Source: Anadara kagoshimensis (taxonomy: Eukaryota > Mollusca > Bivalvia > Arcoida > Arcidae). Taken from it: a stretch of 64,000 bases of DNA. Made by a program: the position numbers and the translations under genes. Below are positions 53,088 through 63,160 of the stretch, piece by piece (position 1 is the first letter of the stretch; each line of letters starts with the position of its first letter). The stretch covers positions 43,493,990 through 43,557,989 of the forward strand of contig CM037869.1 in NCBI GenBank assembly GCA_021292105.1, read 5' to 3'. Under the pieces are notes generated by a model. It did not search any database and was not told where the DNA came from. It was given only the letters and a program-made list of their open reading frames with translations.

Positions 53088-53921
53088 AAAATTGGATGGT
53101 TGGTTGGTTGAATGTTGCTTAACGTCGCATCAGCAATTTTTCAACTATTCGCGACCAGAACCATTTTATTAAGGCCATTCCAATAAAATTCTATGTTTGA
53201 CATCACTTATTTTTTTAAAGGGAGGAGGGTATGAGGCAAACAAACAAATTTTAATGAAAAAAACAAAATCATATTTTCTGTTCATATGCACATTAAAATT
53301 TCATTAAATAAATAAGAAACATTGTCTTTAAAATATTTATTTTAAATTAAACTCATTGCACGAGTTAATAAATTGGAATTTCCTTCTGAATTTTATAAAG
53401 TACATCATTTGATCTTTTCATGTCAATACCTATAGCTACTTCAGACTTCCGAAAAACCATTATCTCTTAATCGGAAAACGAAACAGACATGAAAAAATGA
53501 CCGGATTTACGATCGAATACGGATTTTCGCATTTGATGAAATTTGTTTGGTTTTTTTAATTAATAAAAGGGACGCACACGATGATGTCAAACATAGAATT
53601 TTATAGGAATGACCTAATCTCTATGGATTAATATATGAACAATTTCGTGTATGCATGTGAAGTGCGAGTGTGGTATGGTCTGCCAGGTACTAGCGGGCAC
53701 TCAGGGCGACTTTATGGTGCTAGCTCACAGAGTTAGTACGCCGCAGACAAGCATACCACTCCCCAAGTCCATTATACTGATACCAGGTAAACCAGTAAAG
53801 GCCAACGGCAAGGAAAATTCACTTTCCCACATGTGGTCTGAGCGGGACTCGAACTCCCAGCGATAAGAGACCCTGGATTTGTAGACTGACGTCTTATCCA
53901 TTAGGCCACCGCGGCCTCTCC
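53088..53921 (-). mobile_element. SINE-D, tRNA-derived, with nested Harbinger MITE
   Basis: The complement of the right end reads GCGGTGGCCTAATGGATAAG (A-box region) and GGGAGTTCGAGTCCCGCTC (B box). Tail at the left (GGTTGGTTG). A 9-bp duplication TGTAGCTGA lies at 53079-53087 and 53922-53930. The unit is split at 53173-53614 by a MITE. A plus-strand copy without the MITE is at 58386-58714. Confidence 0.85.
53173..53614. mobile_element. PIF/Harbinger-type MITE, 442 bp
   Basis: Ends GGCCATTCCAATAAAATTCT and (complement) GGTCATTCCTATAAAATTCT, inverted repeats of about 33 bp, flanked by the 3-bp duplication TAA. A TAA/TTA duplication is the Harbinger signature. The unoccupied site is seen in SINE-D at 58620-58640. 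Confidence 0.85.
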
Positions 53922-53930
53922 TGTAGCTGA

Positions 53931-54295
53931 TAGAGTCTTGAATGGGTGTGTAGCGAAATAGCTACGTATATGATAAACTATATAAAATGTAAAAGTTAAG
54001 AGAGTGACTTTTACTGTCTCTCATTTATGTTTTTTGCAAAAAGGTAGGTAGAGCGCTCTCTTTACAAATGGGCGACCGGGGTTGGGTTTCTGGCTTGTGG
54101 TGGGGGTTTCGGGGGATGGGTGAAGGTTTTTTAATTATATCTACCATGTAAACAGCTTTACTCCACTCCACTATATTGTAAACGCAATAACTAACCAAAT
54201 AACGTCAGGAAACATGAAGCAAAATGAAACTATAATCTCCTGGGAGTGTTATTTATGTGCCGACGTTGTCTCGAAGAACTGTTCGCAGATATGTA
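53931..54295. other. Non-coding spacer
   Basis: G-rich stretch GGTGGGGGTTTCGGGGGATG near 54098-54118; nothing else recognised. Confidence 0.6.
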
Positions 54296-54777
54296 CAGTA
54301 CAGACTGGTCGAAAGTTTAACTCTGAGCAGGGTAGCTAACTGGGACGAGTTGAGTAATGGTGTTTAACGTCCCAGTCAAGAATATTTAACTTATATTGAG
54401 ACGTCGCCAGCCATAGGCGAAAGTACAGAAATTTTGACTGTGCGTTGCGATGATGGCATTATACAGCAGGGTTCTTTAGCGAACATGCCAAGCCCACCGC
54501 GATACGGGACCTCGTTTATTTTAAGTTCCCATCCGAAAGAACCATGACTTTCATTTCGTAATGCCGAGTGCTTGGCGAAAGAACAGTCACTTCCCACTTT
54601 CAAGTCTTGGGTCAGACCTGGTCGGGGATCGAACCCACGACCCCCCCCCCCACTTACGGAGCGAGCACTCTAACAACTGAGCTACCGCAGTGGTGCTAAC
54701 TTGGACGGGATTAGCTACGAAATAGGTACTTATTCGTTAGCAAAGTGTTAAACTTTCGATAGGTCTGTACCGTATAT
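54296..54777. mobile_element. MITE-A copy interrupted by SINE-A
   Basis: Left end GTACAGTACAGACTGGTCGA; right end GTTAAACTTTCGATAGGTCT then GTACCGTA. Split by a SINE-A at 54348-54694. Confidence 0.8.
54348..54694 (-). mobile_element. SINE-A nested in MITE-A, near full-length
   Basis: 347 bp, minus orientation, with a C10 run at about 54641-54650 near the head. Flanked by the 13-bp duplication GCTAACTGGGACG / GCTAACTTGGACG (54335-54347, 54695-54707; one mismatch). Confidence 0.9.
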
Positions 54778-55092
54778 ATATATGCATACAAAATGCCAAT
54801 ACAATCACAGGGGACATATACGCTTTATTTGTCATGTAACAAAACGAATTTGTATATACATTAATACCAGCACAGTGGAATTGGTATTCAGGAATTCATT
54901 ACAGGACTTAATTACAATAAACTATTGATGAACTGAACGTTCCATGTAGTCCAAAACTGGAAGTACTTGCTTGGTCTGAATAAATAATTACTGGTGTGTT
55001 CGAATTCGTTTACATATTGCAAGTTTACACGATGATACACTAGTGCTTATTTTAATCCATCATCAAATTGACTGGCCAGTGAAAATTGTAAT

Positions 55093-55256
55093 ACCGTCCA
55101 ACCTGCTTTTAAGGCCACCTCTATATAAGGGTCACCTGCTTATAAAAGCCTGTAAAATTGTATCCCAATTGTTCTTTATTCATATTATTTGAACCTGTAT
55201 ATAAATGCCACTTTTACTGGTTCCCTTGGGTGGCCTTTATAGACAGGTTTGACTGT
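55093..55256. mobile_element. MITE-C copy
   Basis: CCGTCCAACCTGCTTTTAAG at the left and CCTTTATAGACAGGTTTGAC at the right are inverted; the interior AAGGCCACCTCTATATAAGG matches 12498-12655. Confidence 0.7.
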
Positions 55257-55274
55257 ACATACATTTCAGGAAGG

Positions 55275-55592
55275 TTTGGTTAAGTGAGCGCTTATGGCTA
55301 ACAACTTTTCTGGGAGGTTGTGGGTTCGATCCCCGGTCGAGTCGAAGCCAAGACTTGAATGTAGCTAGTGACTGATTTTTTTGCCAAGCACTCGGCATTA
55401 CGAAATGAAACTCGCTGTTCTTTCGGATGGGAACTTAAAATAAACGAGGACCCGTGTCATCGTGGGCTTGGCACTCTAAAGAACCCTGCTGTATAATGAC
55501 ATCAGCGGAACGCACAGGCAAAATGTATGCATCTTCGCCTATAACTTGCGACGTCTTGTCTTGACCGGTACGTAAAACCCCATTACTCGACT
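55275..55592 (+). mobile_element. SINE-A
   Basis: Head GAGGTTGTGGGTTCGATCCC, body GCCAAGCACTCGGCATTACG, AAAATAAACGAGGACCCGTG, tail CCCCATTACTCGACT. A-box region decayed. Confidence 0.8.
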
Positions 55593-55639
55593 TTTCTTCT
55601 ATTAGTATTAATACCACAGTTTCGACATTTGAGAAAAGT

Positions 55640-55935
55640 TTTGATTTTTTTTCTCCGTATCTTAACTGCATGGAATTGAACACAATGGCAATATGCCATT
55701 ATTTTTGCTGCAATTTGGACTCCGGTTGTCATCAAAATAAAACCCACTTTCATCAAATCAAAGAAAATGCCAATACATCATTTCATCGTAATTTAGATGC
55801 ACCGAGTTCAATTCATAATAATCTATATGGGATTGGCCATTTTAAAAGAAATAGTATTGCACTGTCTGTCAATCACTCAACCAAAGACTGGAGGATGAAT
55901 AATAATGCCACTCATTATTAACTGTCGAGTAATGC
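55640..55935 (+). repeat. Dispersed repeat R3, uninterrupted copy
   Basis: CCGGTTGTCATCAAAATAAA, ATCAAATCAAAGAAAATGCC, CAATACATCATTTCATCG, TAATTTAGATGCACC and ATGAATAATAATGCCAC align with the two sides of the foldback element at 63287-63742. The 83-codon frame here is not preserved in the other copy. Confidence 0.75.
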
Positions 55936-55949
55936 TCACTAAAGATATC

Positions 55950-56190
55950 CACTCTGTTCAGAAGATGTTTCCAAATCTAGTCTGTGTCAAGATCATAATC
56001 GCAAAACCAAAGTAAACTAGAACTGTCTCTTGAGAGCCAAAATAACCGTCTCAACATTTAAAGTTTTCCTGCGACCTTGACCCTTCCGATATGACCTTTG
56101 TTTAAGGTCATGACACACCTTTGGACCATGAAGATTATTCATGTAAAGTTTTATGGACTCTAGTTTGAGGCGGTATAAAAACTTGAATAC
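55950..56190 (-). repeat. Dispersed repeat R2 (-)
   Basis: Reverse-orientation relative of 33255-33550: AAGGTCATGACACACCTTTG, GACCATGAAGATTATTCATG. Confidence 0.65.
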
Positions 56191-56224
56191 TAATCAACCA
56201 CAAGACATATAATACACAAAATAT

Positions 56225-56595
56225 ATTGATCATACACGATGCTTACAAATAAACTGTTGACGCAAGGATATTGCAAACCTGGGCTTACCGGCCTGAAGGC
56301 AACTGGGGATTGGGATGGGAGTAGTTATGTGGCCGTCATCACAATATTTGTATCATTGTCAAAAATTACCCTGAATATGTTTTACATGTACGTCCCATGG
56401 TTTCTTTTCAATTTCGGTTTAGGGTGCGCGCTTGGGGTGTAACTAGCTGGACTGGAGTGAAAAATTGGTTGCTTAACCTTCCGGAGCACCCGGTCTCATT
56501 TTTATGGAAGTTCAAGTGTTTTGCTTGATTTGACAGTTTCAAAGATTTTACTTTGCTTTTGGATTGTAATTTGAACATAGATTGGTATGTTTTTA
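56225..56595 (-). repeat. Dispersed repeat R1 (-)
   Basis: The complement of AACCTTCCGGAGCACCCGGT (56476) and GGCCGTCATCACAATATTTG (56331) matches R1; it ends in the complement of CAAACATACTAA-type sequence near 56585. Confidence 0.7.
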
Positions 56596-57127
56596 TTTGA
56601 TTTGATCTCATCTTGACCGGACTAGCAAATTGCCTACAAATGATTAAATTCCCTTCTTCTGTCTGACCTTTGTTTGCTTACTAAAACTAACTGACAATCT
56701 ATTTGCCTTTTTCAGCTTTAATTAATATTTCCCACTCTTAGTCAACATTTTGATTTGACATGATACGTTATTCCCCCGACTGCCAGACTGCTATTCAAAG
56801 AGACCGAAAAACACGCAGTACGTCGAAGAAACGTCGTGTACATTTGATAGGCTCGACTTTCTATGACGAAGAGATGTTTACTCTAAAAAACACCGTGGTA
56901 CACTAGCGCCAACGTCGACGAAAAAACGGTTGAATGCTGGATTTATTGCTGCTGCTTAAGAAATGTAGTTTTTGTCATTTTGAAGGATTTAAAATCTTAA
57001 AACGGTGATCAGAAGCATTATGGACATCTGCAATAGACCAAAGACACAGAATCGATGTGATGTTCCATACGTTTTCCGTTTCTGTTATTAGTGTATTACG
57101 TCATGAAAAAATGTGTTGTGCCGCGTT
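56596..57127. other. Non-coding, possible 5' region of the 57128 exon
   Basis: 56795-56920 has several CGTCG motifs (ACGTCGAAGAAACGTCGTGT), a local rise in CpG. No promoter element can be assigned. Confidence 0.4.
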
Positions 57128-57179
57128 ATGCCTCCAGCTGAAGTTTTGATATTTTCCGGCAAGTTAGACGCCTCAAAGA
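57128..57179 (+). CDS. Candidate first coding exon (partial)
   Basis: ATG at 57128 opens 17 codons (MPPAEVLIFSGKLDASK) ending in phase 1 at the strong donor AAAGA then GTGAGT. The ATG is preceded by TTAT, weak for initiation. No next exon could be confirmed downstream; acceptors near 57503 and 57536 lead quickly to stops. The gene, if real, extends past several repeats or out of the window. Confidence 0.3.
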
Positions 57180-57864
57180 GTGAGTTTATCGCTGTATATT
57201 ATACAAAAACATACTGAACATTTATGTAATCGTGGAAATTACGGACTGAAATCATAATTGTGTAGATATCGTTTATTCCCTTTAAAAGAACATGTTTGTT
57301 TACTTTTTATTTCCCGCGTAATTTGACATGAACATTTATCACATATAAACAAACAGTTGAATTTCTATGGGACATTTTTAATGGGCTACACTCCTGTTTT
57401 AAATATGACATTCTATAATTTGTTGATTTGTTTTCTCTTGTAATTTTTGCATTATTAACGGAAATGTGTATTTCATCTGTATTTTATATGTCTCCAATTT
57501 CAGGTTGTATTTTATACTACTGTACATGTATTTCAGATTGTATTTTATTGTATTTTCTGTGATTTTTGTATTTGTAGTTTCTCACCCTCTGAATTACCGC
57601 AGATTTACAATCTGTTCGAGGAGGCAATAAAACATTTTTAAATCTAAACTTTGTTTGACTGCATAATCGAGATTTTAGATAGTAAACAACACCAGTCGAC
57701 TCTATTCACTTTTTTCTGACATCGTCAATATAAAAAGAACCCCTAGATCTTCTAGAAATGTTAAATGAAAGAAAGAAATTTTGAAACAAATAATGGACAA
57801 ATGATTTTAAAAGAATCCCGATTTCGTACAAGGATTGGAATTATTGCAAAGTGGAGTTGTTAAA
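57180..57864. other. Non-coding; AATAAA at 57626
   Basis: GAGGAGGCAATAAAACATTT at 57619-57638 looks like a transcript or retroelement 3' end. No other structure seen. Confidence 0.45.
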
Positions 57865-58106
57865 GTTCAGAAAGTTTAACATTGGGTTATCTGAATGACA
57901 TTGAAGCTCCTGTAACGAATGACGAGGTATGAAACGAAAAGTTAATGCCGGTATATAGCTTTTAGTCGAAAAGCTGGCTGTCGAGAAATAGATAACAGCT
58001 TGCGAAAAGCTGTTGGTACATAGCTACGAACTGTAACTGTCGAGTCGGCAATAATTCATAAGTTAATTTTTGTATGTTAAACTTTCTACAGCCCCGTGCT
58101 GTACAA
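57865..58106. mobile_element. MITE-A copy
   Basis: Left AAGTTCAGAAAGTTTAACAT is eroded; interior AAAAGCTGGCTGTCGAGAAA; right GTTAAACTTTCTACAGCCCC then GTGCTGTAC. Confidence 0.65.
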
Positions 58107-58385
58107 AGTGATGGCCGCGAACCATCCATTCATTTTGAGATTCATTAATCGGAATCAATTAAAATAAGAACACCAAACGATGATCGAACAACGCCTACAA
58201 CATACGTGTAAGTGTGATTATGTCTAATAACCTAGAAATTTTAATATGATTTCGCTATCTCTTAATGGCTATATACAAGCGTGTTTCAGATGCTGCCAAC
58301 AGAAGCAATTTAAAGGTTGATTTGATTTTACAAACTTTTTATCAATGAAATACCACATGTATCTATACCACATATAACAACTCTC

Positions 58386-58685
58386 TTACCGCTGTGAGTT
58401 CGAGTCCCGATCGGACCACATGTGGGAAAGTGAATTTTCCTTACCGTTGGCCTTTACTGATTCACCTGGTATCAGTATAATGGACTGGGGGATTGGTACG
58501 CTTGTCTGCGGCGTACTGACTCTGTGAGCTAGCACGGTAAAGTCGCCCTGAGTGCGCGCTAGTACAAGGCAGACCATACAACACACTCGCACTTCACATG
58601 CATACACAAAATTGTTCATAGATTAATAAAATAGTTCTCGTCGCGAATAGCTGAAAAATTGCTGATGCGACGTTAAGCAACATTC

Positions 58686-58714
<29 letters not shown>
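58386..58714 (+). mobile_element. SINE-D copy with (CAA)n tail
   Basis: Starts inside the tRNA head (GTGAGTTCGAGTCCCGATCG), continues with GACCACATGTGGGAAAGTGA and GCTGATGCGACGTTAAGCAA, and ends in about nine CAA units. Unlike 53088-53921 it has no Harbinger MITE. Confidence 0.85.
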
Positions 58715-58716
<2 letters not shown>

Positions 58717-58730
58717 CATATAACAACCTA

Positions 58731-59212
58731 CAGTACAGACCTGTCGAAAGTTTAACACTGAGCTAACGAATCAGTTCTGAATCAGCAGCTTTCCTTGGCC
58801 TTTCGTTAGCTAGATCTCGACAGAGTTTCGGCAGCTGTTGTCTATTTTTCGGCAGCTTTTCAGCCACATGCTATCCATATCTCGATCACTCGGCGTTTGA
58901 GCTCCGACCACTGTTCTCATCTCGGCTCTCCTTTAGCTAGATCTCGACACGTTTTCGGCAGCTGCTACCTATCAATATGTAGGTTTTTGAGACACTAGCT
59001 AACCATATCTCGATCACTCGGCGTTTGAGCTTCGACCACTGTTCTCACCTCGGCTCTCCTTTAGCTAGATCTCGACAGTTTTACGGCAGCTGCTACCTAT
59101 CAATCTGTAGGTTTTTTAGACACTAGCTATCTATATTTCGGTCACTCGGCGTTTGAGCTTCGATCACTGTTTGCTAGATCAGAGTTAAACTTGCGACAGT
59201 TCTGTACCGTCT
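58731..59212. mobile_element. MITE-A with internally amplified core
   Basis: TA-CAGTACAGACCTGTCGAAAG opens and GTTAAACTTGCGACAGTTCT then GTACCGT closes. Inside, a block of about 140 bp (CTAGATCTCGACA, CGGCAGCTGCTACCTATCAA, GATCACTCGGCGTTTGAGCT) is present three times. Confidence 0.85.
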
Positions 59213-59565
59213 TTGACTGAACACTGAACGTACAACACCTACAAACAACGAACATGTAATAAACCCAAGATTTTATGAGTTTGCTACGTCTTAGTGGCTA
59301 TAAACAAGAGCGTTAAGATTTCGTCAAACACAGAAGCAACTAAAAGGCTGATTCGATTTTACAAGCTTTTTATCAATGAAATTAATCTTGCGATACATCA
59401 CCACGATACATATTCCTTTACCAAAACTCCCTACATAGTCATAGACTGAAATTGATGGCTCCAAAAGCCGTTCGGAGCCACGAATTCCAATATACCAGGT
59501 AAATATGGTTTTGCTCAAATCAGGATAACAATTAAAATTATTTCTTCGTGCCTACAAGTTACTAG
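59213..59565. other. Non-coding spacer
   Basis: 59220-59350 loosely matches 58160-58330 (CGTACAACACCTACAA, AGAAGCAA, CTTTTTATCAATGAAAT), so the sequence beside the MITE-A copies at 57865 and 58731 was probably duplicated with them. Confidence 0.55.
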
Positions 59566-59712
59566 TAACTAAACCCCTATTCAATGCAGATCGGCAAAAA
59601 CCGAAACTTTACTGCACATATACCTAGCCCCTAAACAGTAACTAAACCCCTATTCAATGCAGATCGCCAAAAACTGAAACTTTACTGCACATATACCTAG
59701 CCCCTAAACTCA
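59566..59712. repeat. Tandem duplication, 2 units of about 73 bp
   Basis: AACTAAACCCCTATTCAATG, CAGATCG(G/C)CAAAAAC and TGCACATATACCTAGCCCCT occur twice with three or so differences. Confidence 0.9.
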
Positions 59713-59782
59713 ATGTCACGTCGGCAGGCAAATTGTAACTCAAAACACTGTCTAACGTCTATGCTAAATACCATCGCTGCAC

Positions 59783-59988
59783 TGCAGTAGCTCAGTTGGT
59801 AGAGAGCTAGCTCCGTAAGTGGGAGGTCGTGGGTTCGAACCACGACCGGGTCTGACCCCTTTCGGTATTATGAAAATGAAAGTCACGGTTCTTTCGGATG
59901 GGGACTTAAAATAAACGAGGTCCCGTGTTACGGTAGGCTTGCCTCCTCTATAATGCCATCAGCTCAATGGACAGGCAAATGGACACAC
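59783..59988 (+). mobile_element. SINE-A, 3'-truncated by the segmental copy
   Basis: Intact head: TGCAGTAGCTCAGTTGGTAG and GTCGTGGGTTCGAACCACGA. The body stops after GGACAGGCAAA, where array-type sequence begins (ACTAGATTCGACTCTTTGAG). Confidence 0.85.
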
Positions 59989-60585
59989 TAGATTCGACTC
60001 TTTGAGTTGCGTCAGCACAAATTTAACTTTCGTCAGGGCTGTACTGTATCGGATTGCTTTTTGAGCATTCTAATGGAATTTATTTGTAACAGAAAATATT
60101 CACAAATTGATCGGACATTTAGCGGAGTGATATAATGTGATATGTTTATCAGATGACAATCTCCGATTTTCTTCGACATAAATCTAATTGCTAACACTAC
60201 TAAAGTATATCCCCTGAGACAGATAACAAATTGTCAATAATTACACTCCGTGATCTCCATCAAATTATTTAGACCATTAGAGAATTAGTGAAACATTTAT
60301 TTCTTATATTAATTGAGAAAAAATTACACCTCTATTAACAGTGATTTTGTTTGCCTAAAATTACTATGGAATATAAATAGTTTCCCCAGGCGAAAAATAT
60401 CTAAATTTTCCCAATTTGACCACCAAAATGACCAAAACAACTTATTACAGTGTTAAGCTAGCAAATTAAATTTATTTGTCCTTACCCAGAAATTGTTGTA
60501 GATATTGTAACAATATAAAATCTTTGAAATGAGGATCTTAAGTTTTTGCAAACATGTCATCATGGAGTTTGCTGCATTTCAGAAC
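59988..60585 (+). repeat. Distal copy of the 51.6-52.2 kb array end and flank
   Basis: 59988-60185 matches one array unit end (TGAGTTGCGTCAGCACAA, CATTCTAATGGAATTTATTT, AGTGATATAATGTGATATGT) and 60185-60585 matches 51850-52245. The two copies are about 8.3 kb apart in direct orientation. Confidence 0.9.
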
Positions 60586-60644
60586 TCCAATTTTCCCAAT
60601 GCTACGAAAGCTTGTTCGTGCCACTTTGTAATCTAATTTTTTTT

Positions 60645-60775
60645 TCTCAAATCGTAGGTACGATTTTTAAAATCGTATATACAACTTTTAAAATCGTATA
60701 CTAGTATACGATTTTAAAATTCGTAGGTACGATTTTTAAATTCGTATGTACGATTTTTTAATTCGTACGTACTTC
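60645..60775. repeat. Palindrome cluster of TCGTA...TACGA units
   Basis: Units of CGTAGGTACGATTTTTAAA alternate in both directions. At the centre, 60686-60719 is a perfect 34-bp palindrome (TTTTAAAATCGTATACT and its complement). Related CGTATGTACGAT palindromes follow at 20-25 bp spacing. Confidence 0.9.
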
Positions 60776-61479
60776 GTAACTTCATTCTTACAACTTTTAC
60801 GCATATATAGTATACTATGTAGCTCACATGACCTTTTACATTCACGAGGCGTTTTATCTATAATGCCAGAGAAAAGAGTCCCACAGCATTCGATGGGCGA
60901 AATTTTTTACATTAGGATCAACCAAACCAAGGCGCTACAGACGTCTTGAGGAATTATACAAAACTGAAGGCGACTTGTTGTTTATTGACTGTAGTTGCTT
61001 ACAAGTAGTAATTGTGTCCGTGAGTGGTGCGTGTGTCTCGCTGAGGGTATTCCAACAACCTTGGACTGCGGGTCCCAGAACTGTATTCAGTTCTGTTGAT
61101 CTGTCGTGTATGAGTGTATGTGTGTGTGTAGTGCCAGGGTTTATATACCGATATGTGACTTGTTTACCAACAACATGGAGACGACCAACAGAATAACATC
61201 ATATTCATCCTGTTGTTGTTTATCACCAATGTTTACAGGATATGAAAATGAGATGTCATTTTATGAATCGTTAATTCTAATTATTTAAAACCGATTTACA
61301 TTAGTAAACATTTAATAAAAATATACCAAACCAAATCCTAAATGACTATAAGAATATATTTCATTACAGCGATCAAGATGGGTGGTTTTTGTCATTTACT
61401 TGTATGGTTGCGTGTTTTTGGATGTGTAAAGTGTTTCCAAATATATGTTTTTCAGATGCAAATTTATTTATTTATTATT
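60776..61479. other. No supported gene
   Basis: Two short open frames overlap at 60890-61190 but neither has an ATG and splice sites that work together (see rejected items). Confidence 0.5.
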
Positions 61480-62860
61480 AAGGCGCCCAAACAAAGTTTG
61501 GCGACTTATTGTTTTTGCACCGTTTCTTCTTATTATTATTATTCTTCCTCCTTCTTCTTCCGGCCATGAACTTGTCCAACCAATTTCTCAAAGACCGTTG
61601 GTCTAATCTTAACCAAACTTCACATGAAGGTTGATCCCCATGTCCTTCCCCAGAGGCCGAGGTAAAATGCCCATGGGGTCATTAGGGGAGGGGCAGGAGG
61701 GCGGGGTCTTAAAAACAATAATGATCAATTTTGCCATTTAAAATTTAATTTGTACTATAAAATCATATATATTCATGATCAGTATCTCAAGATGCACAAG
61801 TCTGCATCAGTAGATTTTCCCTGTGGTATCAGGGAGGAGTGGGGATGGGCGGGGCAGTGTGTTAACTTTTTAAACGGTTGAGATCCCCACCCATAAACTA
61901 TATATTTTCTGGTTCTACATAAAAAGTTGAATAGAGTGATGCTAAAGAAAATCATATGGGGTCATTCCTGATGGAGGGTGGGGACGGGCGGGGCTTGGTT
62001 CTAACTTTTAAATGGTTGATATCCCACCCTGAAACTATATATTTTCCGGTTCTGTTTTAAAAGTTGAATAGAGTGACACTGAAGAAATGCCCATGGCGTT
62101 TTCCAGAGGAGGGCAGGGACAGGCGGGGCTTGGTACTAACTTTTGATCAGTTGAGATCCCCACCCCTAACATATATATTTTCTTATTCTTTATGAAAAGT
62201 TGAATAGATTGATACTAAAGTAAACCCATATGGGCATTCCAATAGGAGGGTGGAGACAGGTAGGTCTAGGTACTAACTTTGAGATCCCCACCCTCAAACT
62301 ACAGTTTTCTTCATGGGCTGGTTGCTATCATTTTGTTTAAGAATTAAAACAATAAGCATGAATTTTCATTGTCAAGGATACTTAAGTAATCACTGATCCA
62401 TGTCTAAAAGCTTTCAAACTAAATCTTTTTATAAGCAACACTAATGGTCAGTTATCCCTGGGGCATGATTTATTATTCAATTCGATAGAGTAGCTGCATT
62501 TAGTTATCAGTATGACATTATATGGGTAAATGCTTGGATTAATTTAAAATCAACACATCATTAGCTCATCAAAACAATGGTTTGTGATATTGGGTATAGG
62601 TGATGTCAATCAACTTTGCCTATTGTTTGAATTTTAACCAATTGGATTCATGTACTACTTCTCTATATAAAATTAAATCTTAAAATGAAAAGAATATTAC
62701 AAGTTTAAAATTTCTCAACAGTTTTTCTATTGTGTGTAGAACTTATTTAAAGGTTTAAAATTTTCAGCCGTTGCCATGGAAATGGAAAAAAGCAACAAAA
62801 GTACAAGTCCTAATATGTGTTTTGAATACAGGGTTTGATTTTTATTCGTTTGGGCGCCTT
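61480..62860. mobile_element. Long element TE-G with internal tandem repeats
   Basis: Ends AAGGCGCCCAAAC at 61480-61492 and GTTTGGGCGCCTT at 62848-62860 are perfect 13-bp inverted repeats. Near the left end GGCCATGAACTTGTCCAACC and CTTAACCAAACTTCACATGA; then about four units of 115-130 bp (CTATATATTTTCTGGTTCT, AAAGTTGAATAGAGTGA, GGCGGGGCTTGGT) at 61790-62310. Same plan as TE-F. Non-coding. Confidence 0.8.
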
Positions 62861-63160
62861 ATTTGTAATGATGCATCCATCATTACATTAGTACTCGTTA
62901 TTATTGTTGTTGTTGTTGTTGTTGTTATTAATTTATAATATTATTACACCGTTGTTTTGTAAATTTTAGAAACCCAGTATTAATTTGTTTCGCCGTATCT
63001 TGACTCGATTTGACCGCAATGAAAACTTCTTACTCTTATCTGCTAAAATTTGCTTTGTTTTTATCGTTCAAAGTATATTGCCTTGTGTAGATTTAATCGA
63101 ATATATTTTGGTCCTTTCAACACCTTAAAATATTTTGATTTCAACAATTTTTTTGTATTC
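62861..63160. other. Spacer with (TTG)n at 62904-62927
   Basis: A short TTG repeat; otherwise nothing recognised. Confidence 0.7.

Noticed and set aside
55670..55921. 83-codon plus-strand frame
   Set aside because: It is inside repeat R3 and not preserved in the copy at 63160-63840.
60840..61200. A possible exon with peptide RWAKFFTLGSTKPRRYRR
   Set aside because: The composition looks coding-like, but the frame follows an immediate TAA without ATG or a good acceptor, and the ATG at 60862 is in another frame that soon stops. Transcripts could reopen this.
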